From assembly GCA_009886815.1 (NCBI GenBank), contig QXYP01000363.1, positions 1 to 15,913 of the forward strand: a stretch of DNA of 15,913 nt, read 5' to 3'. The DNA is from Halieaceae bacterium. Its GTDB lineage: Bacteria > Pseudomonadota > Gammaproteobacteria > Pseudomonadales > Halieaceae. How positions within the stretch are numbered: the first letter of the stretch is position 1; the number at the start of each line of letters is the position of its first letter. The translations under genes and the position numbers were made by a program. This document shows, piece by piece, positions 1-6,671 of the stretch. A model generated the notes under the pieces. That model searched no databases. It saw only the letters and a list, made by a program, of their open reading frames with translations, and was not told the DNA's origin.

Positions 1-138
1 CGTCGCTGATAAGCCAAAGACTTCGAGTACCGTGGGGCGAAAAAAACGGGTGACATGATAGGGCAAAGTAAAAATCGCTTCCCCCGCCATAATAAGGGAC
101 AACATGATGATCCAGCGCTGTAATTTGGTTTGCGGCAT
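1..138 (-). CDS. MFS transporter, N-terminal part (runs off left edge)
   Basis: This is an open frame from an ATG at 138 to the window edge, giving 46 residues that begin MPQTKLQRWIIMLSL. A short basic, polar N-terminus is followed by a hydrophobic helix containing MAGEAIFTLPYH and then a charged-aromatic stretch (RFFRPTVLEVFGLS). That arrangement is typical of the first transmembrane segment and first loop of major facilitator transporters. A GAGG motif lies about 11 bases upstream of the ATG. The gene is divergent from the enoyl-CoA hydratase family gene, with about 200 bp between them. Substrate cannot be judged from this fragment. The MFS assignment rests on sequence impression; another inner-membrane protein is possible. 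Confidence 0.55.
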   Translation of the reverse strand, partial: MPQTKLQRWIIMLSLIMAGEAIFTLPYHVTRFFRPTVLEVFGLSAT

Positions 139-204
139 GCTGACGTTGGACCTCGGATTACTGGGCGTCTAGATTTGTGATTTTACTGCCAGTGGTACGC
201 AGTT

Positions 205-233
205 TCGGCAGGACTAAGGGCTGGCATTATAAA
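205..233 (+). promoter_or_regulatory. Candidate sigma70-type promoter for the hydratase-family gene
   Basis: TCGGCA (205-210) and TATAAA (228-233) are separated by 17 bases. They match the -35 and -10 consensus at 4/6 and 5/6 positions. They lie about 100 bp upstream of the ATG at 337, in the divergent intergenic region. This is a consensus match only. Confidence 0.3.
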
Positions 234-336
234 CCTATACGCGGGGTGTATTTGTGGTTGCGGCCTCTTAGCGATGACCGTAATCTTCAATGTTTTGCGA
301 TTGCTTTTTTGCAGCCATGCAGGCCGGGACAGGATA

Positions 337-1137
337 ATGACTGAAGTCTTAGTAAAAACCGAGCAAGTGGGCCCTGTACTTTGGGTCACCTTAAATCAGG
401 GCAAGAGTCGTAATCCGCTGTCTTCTTCCATGATAGCAACCCTAACTCAGGCACTGGCCTCCGGTTATGAAGATGACCGTTGTCGTGTCATTGTTTTGGC
501 AGCTGAGGGTCCTGTTTTTAGTTCAGGGCACGATCTGAAAGAAATGCACCCCCAGGAAGGCGAAGATAAACCCGCAGTGAAGCAGCGTATCGTCAATATT
601 CTCGAAAACTGTGCTGCCTTAATGCAGGGTATTGTTCAGGCACCTAAGCCGGTTATTGCTTGCGTTCAGGGGACTGCGACCGCGGCGGGCTGCCAACTGG
701 TCTCGGCGTGTGATTTGGCTATTGCCGCCAGTGATGCGCATTTTTGTACACCCGGGGTTAACGTGGGCGCGTTTTGTACTACGCCACTGGTGGGTATTGG
801 CCGCAATGTCTCTCGCAAGCACGCGATGGAGATGGCCTTAACCGGTGACATGTTTTCTGCCGATGAGGCGGTTAAGTTTGGTCTTATCAATCGTCATGTT
901 GCCCCTGAGACTTTGCTTGATGAGACGGCTGCTCTGGCCCAGAAGATCGCCTCGCGTTCAGCACAAAGTATTCGCGGCGGCAAAGCGGCCTTTTACCGTC
1001 AAATAGAAATGCCGCTGGCTGATGCCTTTGAGTATGCCAATCAGGTCATGCTAGAGGGCATGGCCGATAGCGGTGACCCTGAGGAAGGGCGTTTAGCCTT
1101 TATCGAAAAACGCAGCCCTGTTTGGAATCAAGAATAG
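337..1137 (+). CDS. Enoyl-CoA hydratase/isomerase family protein, ECHDC3-like
   Basis: A 266-residue crotonase-fold protein. I chose the ATG at 337 because GGGA (326-329) sits 7 bases upstream; the open frame extends further 5' to 274, but that extension has no good ribosome site and is unlike the family. Crotonase signatures are the oxyanion-hole stretch FSSGHDLKEM (61-70) and GTATAAGCQLVSACD (112-126), followed by TPGVNVGAFCTTP (138-150). The AAGCQL and TPGVNVG wording is characteristic of the ECHDC3 subgroup. The two glutamates that act as acid/base in classical hydratase (E144 and E164 of the mitochondrial enzyme) align with Q120 and G140, so ordinary hydratase activity is doubtful. Acyl-CoA binding is expected from the fold; the reaction is unknown. 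It stands alone between a divergent transporter and a convergent peptidase. Confidence 0.85.
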   Translation: MTEVLVKTEQVGPVLWVTLNQGKSRNPLSSSMIATLTQALASGYEDDRCRVIVLAAEGPVFSSGHDLKEMHPQEGEDKPAVKQRIVNILENCAALMQGIVQAPKPVIACVQGTATAAGCQLVSACDLAIAASDAHFCTPGVNVGAFCTTPLVGIGRNVSRKHAMEMALTGDMFSADEAVKFGLINRHVAPETLLDETAALAQKIASRSAQSIRGGKAAFYRQIEMPLADAFEYANQVMLEGMADSGDPEEGRLAFIEKRSPVWNQE

Positions 1138-1215
1138 ACCTAAGACCTTATTTTGGTCAGATTGGATGCGGTGTTCGTGGCCATATACCAACGCTGAAAG
1201 GCGGCTGTACGTGTT

Positions 1216-2541
1216 TCAGGGTTCTTGAGCGCTTTCTTCCCCACTGCCCTTAGAGAGGCGCAGCATCAGGATGGCAGCGCGCTTTATGGCGAGAGCCATT
1301 GAGTCGAGGTGCAAGCTTTCGTTAGGTGTATGCCCCCCTTCGCCCAGAGCCCCCAATCCTGCGAGGGCATCGGTATAAGGCGCCACAAAAGCAATATCAG
1401 CAGCACCTCTGCGCAGGGGATCCCATATTTTCATGGCACCGCGCCCGAGATCTTGGTTAACCTTCGATAGGGCCAGCGCTAGTACTTTATTGCCTTCGGT
1501 GGGGGCCATGGGTGGATAGCTGTCGTCAAAACTAAGCGTCGCTTCGGTATGAGGGAGGTGCTTTGCGACAATCCCTTGCATGCGTTGTTTGGCGTTTTTC
1601 AGTTGATCGACAGACAGTGCTCGAATGCCTCCGTGCACGACAGTATGACTGGGCACTACGTTGGTTTTTCCGAAGGTCGTACCGCGATTCGTTGCTGCTT
1701 CATAGGTAACCGCCGTTCCCCCCTGAATATTGCCCGCGTTAAAGGTGAGACCGTATTCTCCCCGGACTTCAGTGTAAAACGCATTGAGAATTCTGGCGGC
1801 TTCATTAATGGCGCCGGCACCCACATCCTCGCTGAAAATGGCTGACGAATGGGCTTGCCGTCCTTTGATTTCCAGTACCCAACTGGTGGAGCTACGCCGG
1901 GCAACTGTTGCCCAATCATAGCCCTCAGTCGTAATGGCGCCTTCAAAGCCCAGTGCAATATCGGCCCACTGGCCTGCCTCCAGTAAATCCTTTCGCGCAA
2001 TTTTTAGAGGGCGCCCCGGCTTTTCCTCGTCTCCGGTGTAGGCCACGGTTATGGCCATATGTTTAAGGACGCCTATATGGGCGAGGGCCTTGAGTGCATA
2101 GATGATCACGGCATTACCCGACTTCATATCGCTAATGCCCGGCCCTTCGGCGATGTTGCCTGACCGCTTAAAAGCTTGAAACTCGTCGTCTGCTTCAAAC
2201 ACGGTGTCGAGGTGCCCAATGAGCAATAATTTTGCGCCCGAGCCGCCTTTTTTTGCGAATAAGTGTCCGGCGCGGTTCACTGACTCGGGCATATCGATCC
2301 ATCGCGCTTCGAGGTCTAGTGCGTTGAGCTCACGGGCCATCACGTCACCGACGGCGCGAACACCTTGGTGATTCATCGTGCCACTGCCAATGTTAACGGT
2401 CTCTTCCAAAAGGGCGATGGCCTGTTCCTGATGTTGGTCTACCCAGTCACTGATGGCTCGCTCATCGTCAGATAGCGCACCGGCCCTAGTTGAGAGGCTT
2501 AGCAAGAGTAAAAGTATGATCGGTGCTAAGGGATATCGCAT
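1216..2541 (-). CDS. Exported M20 metallopeptidase, glutamate carboxypeptidase-like
   Basis: This 441-residue protein has a cleavable-looking signal peptide (hydrophobic residues 7-17, ending near RAGA, 19-22), so it probably acts in the periplasm. The complete M20 di-zinc set is visible: H110 and D112 in GHLDTVF, D138 in GISDMKSGNA, the E172/E173 pair in GDEEKPGRP, E200 in GFEGA and H404 in GGHTPNE. The order and spacing match carboxypeptidase G2 (glutamate carboxypeptidase), which removes C-terminal glutamate from folates and related conjugates. A dimerisation-domain segment (about 215-335) lies between the two halves of the catalytic domain. The start ATG has AAGG 8 bases upstream. It lies 56 bp downstream of the metallo-beta-lactamase-fold gene on the same strand, so the two are probably co-transcribed. 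Substrate remains inferred; a general aminoacyl or dipeptide hydrolase is the alternative. Confidence 0.88.
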   Translation of the reverse strand: MRYPLAPIILLLLLSLSTRAGALSDDERAISDWVDQHQEQAIALLEETVNIGSGTMNHQGVRAVGDVMARELNALDLEARWIDMPESVNRAGHLFAKKGGSGAKLLLIGHLDTVFEADDEFQAFKRSGNIAEGPGISDMKSGNAVIIYALKALAHIGVLKHMAITVAYTGDEEKPGRPLKIARKDLLEAGQWADIALGFEGAITTEGYDWATVARRSSTSWVLEIKGRQAHSSAIFSEDVGAGAINEAARILNAFYTEVRGEYGLTFNAGNIQGGTAVTYEAATNRGTTFGKTNVVPSHTVVHGGIRALSVDQLKNAKQRMQGIVAKHLPHTEATLSFDDSYPPMAPTEGNKVLALALSKVNQDLGRGAMKIWDPLRRGAADIAFVAPYTDALAGLGALGEGGHTPNESLHLDSMALAIKRAAILMLRLSKGSGEESAQEP

Positions 2542-2597
2542 CGTGTTGGCCTTAAGTCATTTCATTGCTGTTGTTATAGGCATCAAGTCCGCAACCG

Positions 2598-3497
2598 TTA
2601 CTCATAAATATCAAGGTCTTCCGCAAGAATAACGGTGCCGTCATAGCGTGATTTTACTTCCTCAAGGACGGTTTCATCCTCTAGGCCAAAGACCAGGACA
2701 TGATACAAAATTAACTGCTTGGGCTTGGCGCGAGATGCCAGTGCTGCCAGCTCATAGCTCGTGGTGTGATTGCTGCGGTGATAGTTTTGCCAAAACTCTG
2801 AGCGTTGGCTTAGGGCTGCCTCAGAAACGACCTCATGAATCAGTATGTCAGCGCCCGTGGCCATGGTTTCTAATTTGGGGTCGTAGGCCGCGTCCCCGGA
2901 AATGACAATGACTTTATCCGGCGTTGTAAATTTGTAAGCGAATGCATTGGGCCAGGTGCCGTGCTTGACCTTAAACGCCTCAACCTTCACTCGTTCATCT
3001 TGGTAAACAACGCCTTCCTCTATCTCATGGGCATTGATTTTCCAGCCCAATGGGGTTGCGGGTTCCAAGCCATAAAGTCGGTATCTATTGTCCTCCTGCC
3101 AGGCCTCAGCGACATTGCTGGCCATGGCGGCGGTGCCCGGTGGGCCGTAGAGTTCAAAGGCATTTTCGCGACCGTGGGTCCAGCTGGTGTACACCAGATC
3201 GGGCAATCCCGCAGAGTGATCATGGTGAAGATGGGTAAGAAAGGCGATGCCCAGTTGATCCACATTGAGCGCGTTTAGCGGCCCCCCATACTCCTTCGAT
3301 ACTTCAGCGGCTCTGCGAACAACACCCGGGCCAAAATCGACGATGTAGGCCTTACCATTAACCACAATGGCGGTGGCTGGCCCTGAGCGGTTGGGTGTGG
3401 GAATAGGGGTTCCGGTACCCAGCATCACAACTTGGGTACGTGCCAGTGAATTTGCAGAGAGGAGTAGCAGTAAGACGAAAAGCGCCAGTGCTCGCAT
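2598..3497 (-). CDS. Exported metallo-beta-lactamase-fold hydrolase (RNase Z/arylsulfatase-like subgroup)
   Basis: A 299-residue protein with an N-terminal hydrophobic signal (residues 3-18, ending SLA). The core begins with VVMLGTGTPIP (23-33), typical of the RNase Z-like branch. The metal-binding motif THLHHDHSAGL carries H89, H91, D93 and H94. H179, D202 (ISGDAAYD) and H266 (ILYHV) supply the remaining ligands, and NHTTSYE (243-249) resembles the RNase Z HTT segment. Export argues against a tRNA-processing role, so this is probably a secreted phosphodiesterase, esterase or related hydrolase with an unknown substrate. The ATG at 3497 has AAGGAG 7 bases upstream, the strongest ribosome site in the window. 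It is likely the first gene of a two-gene operon with the downstream M20 peptidase. Confidence 0.85.
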   Translation of the reverse strand: MRALALFVLLLLLSANSLARTQVVMLGTGTPIPTPNRSGPATAIVVNGKAYIVDFGPGVVRRAAEVSKEYGGPLNALNVDQLGIAFLTHLHHDHSAGLPDLVYTSWTHGRENAFELYGPPGTAAMASNVAEAWQEDNRYRLYGLEPATPLGWKINAHEIEEGVVYQDERVKVEAFKVKHGTWPNAFAYKFTTPDKVIVISGDAAYDPKLETMATGADILIHEVVSEAALSQRSEFWQNYHRSNHTTSYELAALASRAKPKQLILYHVLVFGLEDETVLEEVKSRYDGTVILAEDLDIYE

Positions 3498-3545
3498 GGT
3501 TGGTCTCCTTGTACGCCAATACAGGCCAGAAGGTATTGTCAGTGG

Positions 3546-3562
3546 CCGATTTATGCAATCGG
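3546..3562. promoter_or_regulatory. 17-bp palindrome, candidate operator
   Basis: CCGATT and AATCGG are perfect 6-bp arms around a 5-base centre. The site lies 49-65 bp upstream of the ATG of the metallo-beta-lactamase-fold gene, a typical position for a dimeric repressor or activator. No regulator gene is present in the window, so the binding protein is unknown. Confidence 0.35.
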
Positions 3563-3894
3563 TTTAGGCAGTTGCGCTCATTTCATTGGCTGAGGCTAAA
3601 CACTCGCGACGCGGTTTACCAGTGCTGCCCAGTCTCATGTTGAATCCATATTCTTCAAGGGATAAGCGGGTATCGAGCTTACCCGTGTCGACATGTAATC
3701 TTATGCTGTAGTGCGAGGGACGGGGTTCGGCGTTCAGTCGATTTTTGTTGCGCCCCTTCAATCAGTGAGGCCACCCGTATTAGTTTGTTAAAGATTGTCA
3801 CGTTTTGGTAATGCCTGTTAGAAAAAAAACAGGGATACTTTCGTTTTCTCAAAGCCGCACTGACTTCTACATGATGCGGCGCCTGAACTGTTTT

Positions 3895-3898
3895 GGAG
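3895..3898 (+). promoter_or_regulatory. Ribosome binding site that fixes the porin start
   Basis: GGAG stands 6 bases before the ATG at 3905. An in-frame TTG at 3893 overlaps this motif, so it cannot be served by it and is rejected as the start. Confidence 0.6.
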
Positions 3899-3904
3899 TC
3901 CGTT

Positions 3905-5329
3905 ATGAAAGCGCTAGTTCGCGCCCTGTGCGTAATGTTGGCATTGATTTCCCCTGGGGTGTTTTCAGCAAGCGATGCCGATCGCATTCAGCAACTAGAA
4001 GAGCAGCTGCGCAATCAGCAACAGCTACTCGACGCCATGCAGAACGAGCTGCAGCGACTCAAGGCCGATGTGGTTGGCGTAGAAAGTAGTGAGCAAGCTG
4101 TTGTTGCTCCCGTGGCTGCAGACGCGTCAGTCGCCCAAACAACACCGGTGCATGAAGCGACGGTCGAAGAAGGATCCTCGTCTTCTGCTCAGCTATACGG
4201 TTTTGTCATGGCCGATATGATTTATGATTTCAAGCGCGTTGATCCCAATTGGAACGATACCCTTCGTGTCAGTACTATCGCCACCGATGCCGGTCAGTAC
4301 GGTCAGGACGGTGAATTTATCTTTGGCGTTAGGCAATCCCGCCTGGGCATCAAAGGCAACTACGGCGATGACGTGACCTACCTATTAGAGGCTGAGTTGT
4401 TCGGTGTCGGCGGTGATGAAGGTCAGACGACGCCGCGCTTACGACATGCCTGGGCGACCTACAAAAACGTGGGCGTAGGTCAAACCTGGTCTAACTTTAT
4501 GGATGGCGATATTTTCCCCAATACCATCGATTACTGGGGACCCACAGGGATGGTGTTCTATCGAAACCAGCAGGCGAGATACACCTTCCCACTGGGCGAA
4601 GATGAGTTTTCTATTGCCCTAGAAGATCCCTCGACCGCTTTGACCGTGGGCCGATTTAGAGACACCAATGCCTGTGAGCTGAACACCTCGGCCTATGACT
4701 GTGAGTCAACGGGTTCGACAGCCGCCGACATTTATCAGGCCCACAACGATGTGCCTGACTTGAGTCTTCGTTATCGCAATAACGGCGACTTTGGTCATTA
4801 TCAGGTGGCCGCTATGTTCCGCGAGTTGGGTTACGAGCGTTTGGATACTGGAGCGCAAGACAGTGAGTTTGGCTGGGGTGTTAATGTGAGTGCGGGCATT
4901 AAAACTTTTGCTAACGACGTCTTGAAGCTTCAGGTCGTTTACGGCGAGGGTATTGGTAATTACATGAACGACGGCGGTATCGATATTGCTCCTAGCACTG
5001 ACAATCTGAATACCGCGAGGGCTGAGGCCGTGCCGCTGTTGGGGATTAGCGCCTATTACGACCACTACTGGAATGAACAGTGGTCGACTTCTATAGGCTG
5101 GTCAATGAACGATCTCGATAACAGCGCTGGCCAGTCAGGTTCGGAGTTTGCAAAGGGCCAAATCGCACAGATCAATTTGCTGCATACCCCTCGTGAGAAC
5201 GTGATGCTGGGTACCGAATTTATTTGGGGTGAGCGTCAGGACGTGGATGGCGCGACGGGGGATGACTACCGCATTCAGTTTTCGCTGAAGGTGGGGTTTG
5301 ACTCGGGTAATTTTCTGCGGGGCCTGTGA
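3905..5329 (+). CDS. DcaP-like trimeric outer-membrane porin
   Basis: A 474-residue protein. Residues 1-22 form a signal peptide ending VFSA. Residues about 24-55 are a glutamine- and leucine-rich heptad stretch (QQLEEQLRNQQQLLDAMQ), predicted as a coiled coil. A low-complexity Ala/Val/Ser/Glu linker leads to the beta-barrel from about residue 95 (AQLYGFVMADMIYDF). An N-terminal coiled coil followed by a YGF-starting barrel is the hallmark of the DcaP family, whose members take up dicarboxylates and other small anions. The barrel alternates aromatic and glycine-rich strands to the C-terminal FSLKVGF. Nine residues follow this motif, so the chain does not end on the usual aromatic residue. It is followed after 117 bp by the exported glutaminase on the same strand. 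A general porin with other specificity remains possible. Confidence 0.85.
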   Translation: MKALVRALCVMLALISPGVFSASDADRIQQLEEQLRNQQQLLDAMQNELQRLKADVVGVESSEQAVVAPVAADASVAQTTPVHEATVEEGSSSSAQLYGFVMADMIYDFKRVDPNWNDTLRVSTIATDAGQYGQDGEFIFGVRQSRLGIKGNYGDDVTYLLEAELFGVGGDEGQTTPRLRHAWATYKNVGVGQTWSNFMDGDIFPNTIDYWGPTGMVFYRNQQARYTFPLGEDEFSIALEDPSTALTVGRFRDTNACELNTSAYDCESTGSTAADIYQAHNDVPDLSLRYRNNGDFGHYQVAAMFRELGYERLDTGAQDSEFGWGVNVSAGIKTFANDVLKLQVVYGEGIGNYMNDGGIDIAPSTDNLNTARAEAVPLLGISAYYDHYWNEQWSTSIGWSMNDLDNSAGQSGSEFAKGQIAQINLLHTPRENVMLGTEFIWGERQDVDGATGDDYRIQFSLKVGFDSGNFLRGL

Positions 5330-5377
5330 GCTAATCAGTAGTGCTAAGCGCGTGTCCTATACGTCGCTGTGAAATGT

Positions 5378-5406
5378 TTAACTTAATGGCTTATTAAAAC
5401 TAAAGT
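5378..5406 (+). promoter_or_regulatory. Weak candidate promoter for the glutaminase gene
   Basis: TTAACT (5378-5383) and TAAAGT (5401-5406) are 17 bases apart, each matching the consensus at 4/6 positions, about 40 bp upstream of the start codon. If real, the glutaminase could be transcribed independently of the porin gene. Confidence 0.2.
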
Positions 5407-5433
5407 ATGTGAGCCTTTCGTAATATCCATAAA

Positions 5434-5438
5434 GGGAG
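5434..5438 (+). promoter_or_regulatory. Ribosome binding site deciding the glutaminase start
   Basis: GGGAG lies 8 bases before the ATG at 5447. A GTG at 5438 is in frame but overlaps the motif, so ATG 5447 is preferred. ATG 5453 is a weaker alternative. Confidence 0.55.
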
Positions 5439-5446
5439 TGTTGAAG

Positions 5447-6454
5447 ATGACAATGCGATTAGTAGCATCCTGCCTGGCCTTAGTGTTTACCTGTAGCCAG
5501 GCGTTTGCTAAAGAGATGCCCACTGATTTTCAGGCGGTGGTTGACCGTGCCCATGCACAGTTTAAAGACGTCAACGATGGCGCCAATGCCGACTACATTC
5601 CGATTCTTGCGACGGTGCCTAGCGAAATGTTTGGTGTGGTTATCGTGACTCGAGAAGGCGAAATCTTTTCTGCGGGAGAGATAGATTACGAGTTTTCCAT
5701 TCAGTCGGTATCGAAGCCGTTTACCGCGTCACTCGTGATGGATCAGCAAGGCCCTGCCGCCGTACGTGAGAAGATTGGTGTTGAGCCCACGGGCTTGCCG
5801 TTTAACTCAAAGATGGCGCTTGAATTATACGCCGCTCGCTCGGTCAACCCTTTGGTGAATGCGGGCGCTATTGCCGCTGTGAGCCTTGTAGAGGCTGACT
5901 CTGAAGAAGATCGGTGGAACCAAATTCACGCTAACTTAAACGCCTACGCGGGTCGAGAGCTTCCAGTCTTGGAAGAGGTTTATACCTCTGAGTACGAAGA
6001 CTCCTGGAGTAACCGCGGTATTGCGAATTTGCTCTACAACTACGGGCGACTTTACAGCGATCCTGAAGAAACACTGCGAGTCTATACCCGGCAGTGCTCT
6101 ACCGGCATCAATACCCTTGATCTAGGCATGATGGGTGCCACTTTGGCGAACCAAGGCGTTAATCCAGTGTCGGGCAAACGGGTGCTAGATGCCGCTCATA
6201 TTCCAGAGTTGCTGGCCATCATGGCTACAGCAGGCTTTTATGATGAGTCGGGGGAGTGGATGTACAGCGCGGGCCTGCCAGCCAAAACAGGGGTTGGCGG
6301 CGGTATCGTTGCCGTGGTGCCTGGCAAGTTTGCCATTGCGACCTTTTCTCCGCCCCTCAATGAGGCGGGTAATAGTGTCAGAGGCATGCAAGCGATTCGT
6401 TATATTGCCGGTGAGTTAGGTGTCGGTCTCTTTGGTGCTAACAAAGGGGAATAA
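5447..6454 (+). CDS. Exported glutaminase (GlsA/GlsB-type serine-dependent family)
   Basis: A 335-residue protein that hydrolyses L-glutamine to L-glutamate and ammonia, judged by family. A signal peptide (1-21, ending QAFA) precedes the catalytic domain, indicating a periplasmic location; the well-known family members are cytoplasmic. The SxxK nucleophile motif is S87-V-S-K90 within FSIQSVSKPF. Other conserved elements are NPLVNAGAI (134-142), the E182 and N189 region (TSEYEDSWSNRG), YTRQCS (213-218), GLPAKTGVGGGI (276-287) and SPPLNEAGNSVRG (301-313). All the motifs I would expect of an active family member are present. It lies downstream of the porin gene and faces the glutamate symporter gene, which supports a role in supplying glutamate for uptake. 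It is not an asparaginase-type enzyme, since those lack the SxxK fold. Confidence 0.92.
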   Translation: MTMRLVASCLALVFTCSQAFAKEMPTDFQAVVDRAHAQFKDVNDGANADYIPILATVPSEMFGVVIVTREGEIFSAGEIDYEFSIQSVSKPFTASLVMDQQGPAAVREKIGVEPTGLPFNSKMALELYAARSVNPLVNAGAIAAVSLVEADSEEDRWNQIHANLNAYAGRELPVLEEVYTSEYEDSWSNRGIANLLYNYGRLYSDPEETLRVYTRQCSTGINTLDLGMMGATLANQGVNPVSGKRVLDAAHIPELLAIMATAGFYDESGEWMYSAGLPAKTGVGGGIVAVVPGKFAIATFSPPLNEAGNSVRGMQAIRYIAGELGVGLFGANKGE

Positions 6455-6477
6455 TCTTTCCCGGGTCTCCGGGGGTT

Positions 6478-6534
6478 GGCCACCGACTCGGCCTCTACAG
6501 CAAGTCACCCACAGCGGTGGCCGTGACGCCGAGT
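6478..6534. repeat. Two interlocked inverted repeats between glutaminase and gltS
   Basis: GGCCACCG (6478-6485) pairs perfectly with CGGTGGCC (6515-6522). ACTCGGC (6486-6492) pairs perfectly with GCCGAGT (6528-6534). The order of arms is A-B-A'-B', so the two stems are either mutually exclusive or form a pseudoknot. They directly follow the glutaminase stop codon and precede the terminator hairpin. Confidence 0.55.
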
Positions 6535-6543
6535 TTTAAGTTT

Positions 6544-6572
6544 AAAAGTGGAGCCGCAATGCTCCCTTTTTT
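6544..6572 (+). terminator. Rho-independent terminator after the glutaminase gene
   Basis: GGAGC (6550-6554) and GCTCC (6561-6565) form a stem with a 6-base loop, followed at once by CTTTTTT (6566-6572). An A-rich run upstream (6544-6547) could extend the stem and gives it some bidirectional potential for the convergent gltS transcript. Confidence 0.7.
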
Positions 6573-6623
6573 GTTATCAACTGTGAAATCCAGACGCCAA
6601 CACCCGTTACAGCCCCTATTAAT

Positions 6624-6671
6624 CTAGAGCCACAGCAGACCAGAGCCAGAAGAAACTAGAGCCAGCCAAAC
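6624..6671. repeat. Three-copy 16-bp tandem repeat across the gltS stop
   Basis: The 9-base core CTAGAGCCA, or CCAGAGCCA in the middle copy, starts at 6624, 6640 and 6656, an exact 16-base period. The seven bases between cores are not conserved. The third copy includes the gltS stop codon (read on minus as TGGCTC then TAG). Confidence 0.6.

Larger units (their letters stand above)
3498..3904. other. 407-bp divergent intergenic region
   Basis: This stretch separates the metallo-beta-lactamase-fold gene (minus) from the porin gene (plus) and should hold both promoters. A 17-bp palindrome (3546-3562) lies upstream of the minus gene. CCTGTT (3814-3819) and AACAGG (3828-3833) form a 6-bp inverted repeat with an A-rich 8-base loop about 75-90 bp upstream of the porin ATG. 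No -35/-10 pair with more than weak consensus agreement was found. Short open frames here lack ribosome sites and recognisable similarity. Confidence 0.6.

Noticed and set aside
1144..1158. GACC/GGTC hairpin between the convergent hydratase-family and M20 genes as a terminator
   Set aside because: The stem is only 4 bp with no T-run after it, too weak to call.
1656..2000. 114-residue frame inside the M20 peptidase gene
   Set aside because: Overlaps a gene with all M20 metal ligands intact in another frame.
3564..3761. 65-residue open frame on the minus strand (TTG start) upstream of the metallo-beta-lactamase-fold gene
   Set aside because: It has no ribosome site, a rare start codon and no recognisable similarity, and it lies in a likely promoter region. 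It could be a small gene, but the sequence does not support it.
3679..3987. 102-residue minus-strand open frame overlapping the porin start
   Set aside because: It overlaps the porin signal-peptide codons and the other short frame, and has no family features.
4706..5065. 119-residue antisense open frame inside the porin gene
   Set aside because: It lies wholly within a well-supported gene on the other strand and looks like a shadow of its codon use.
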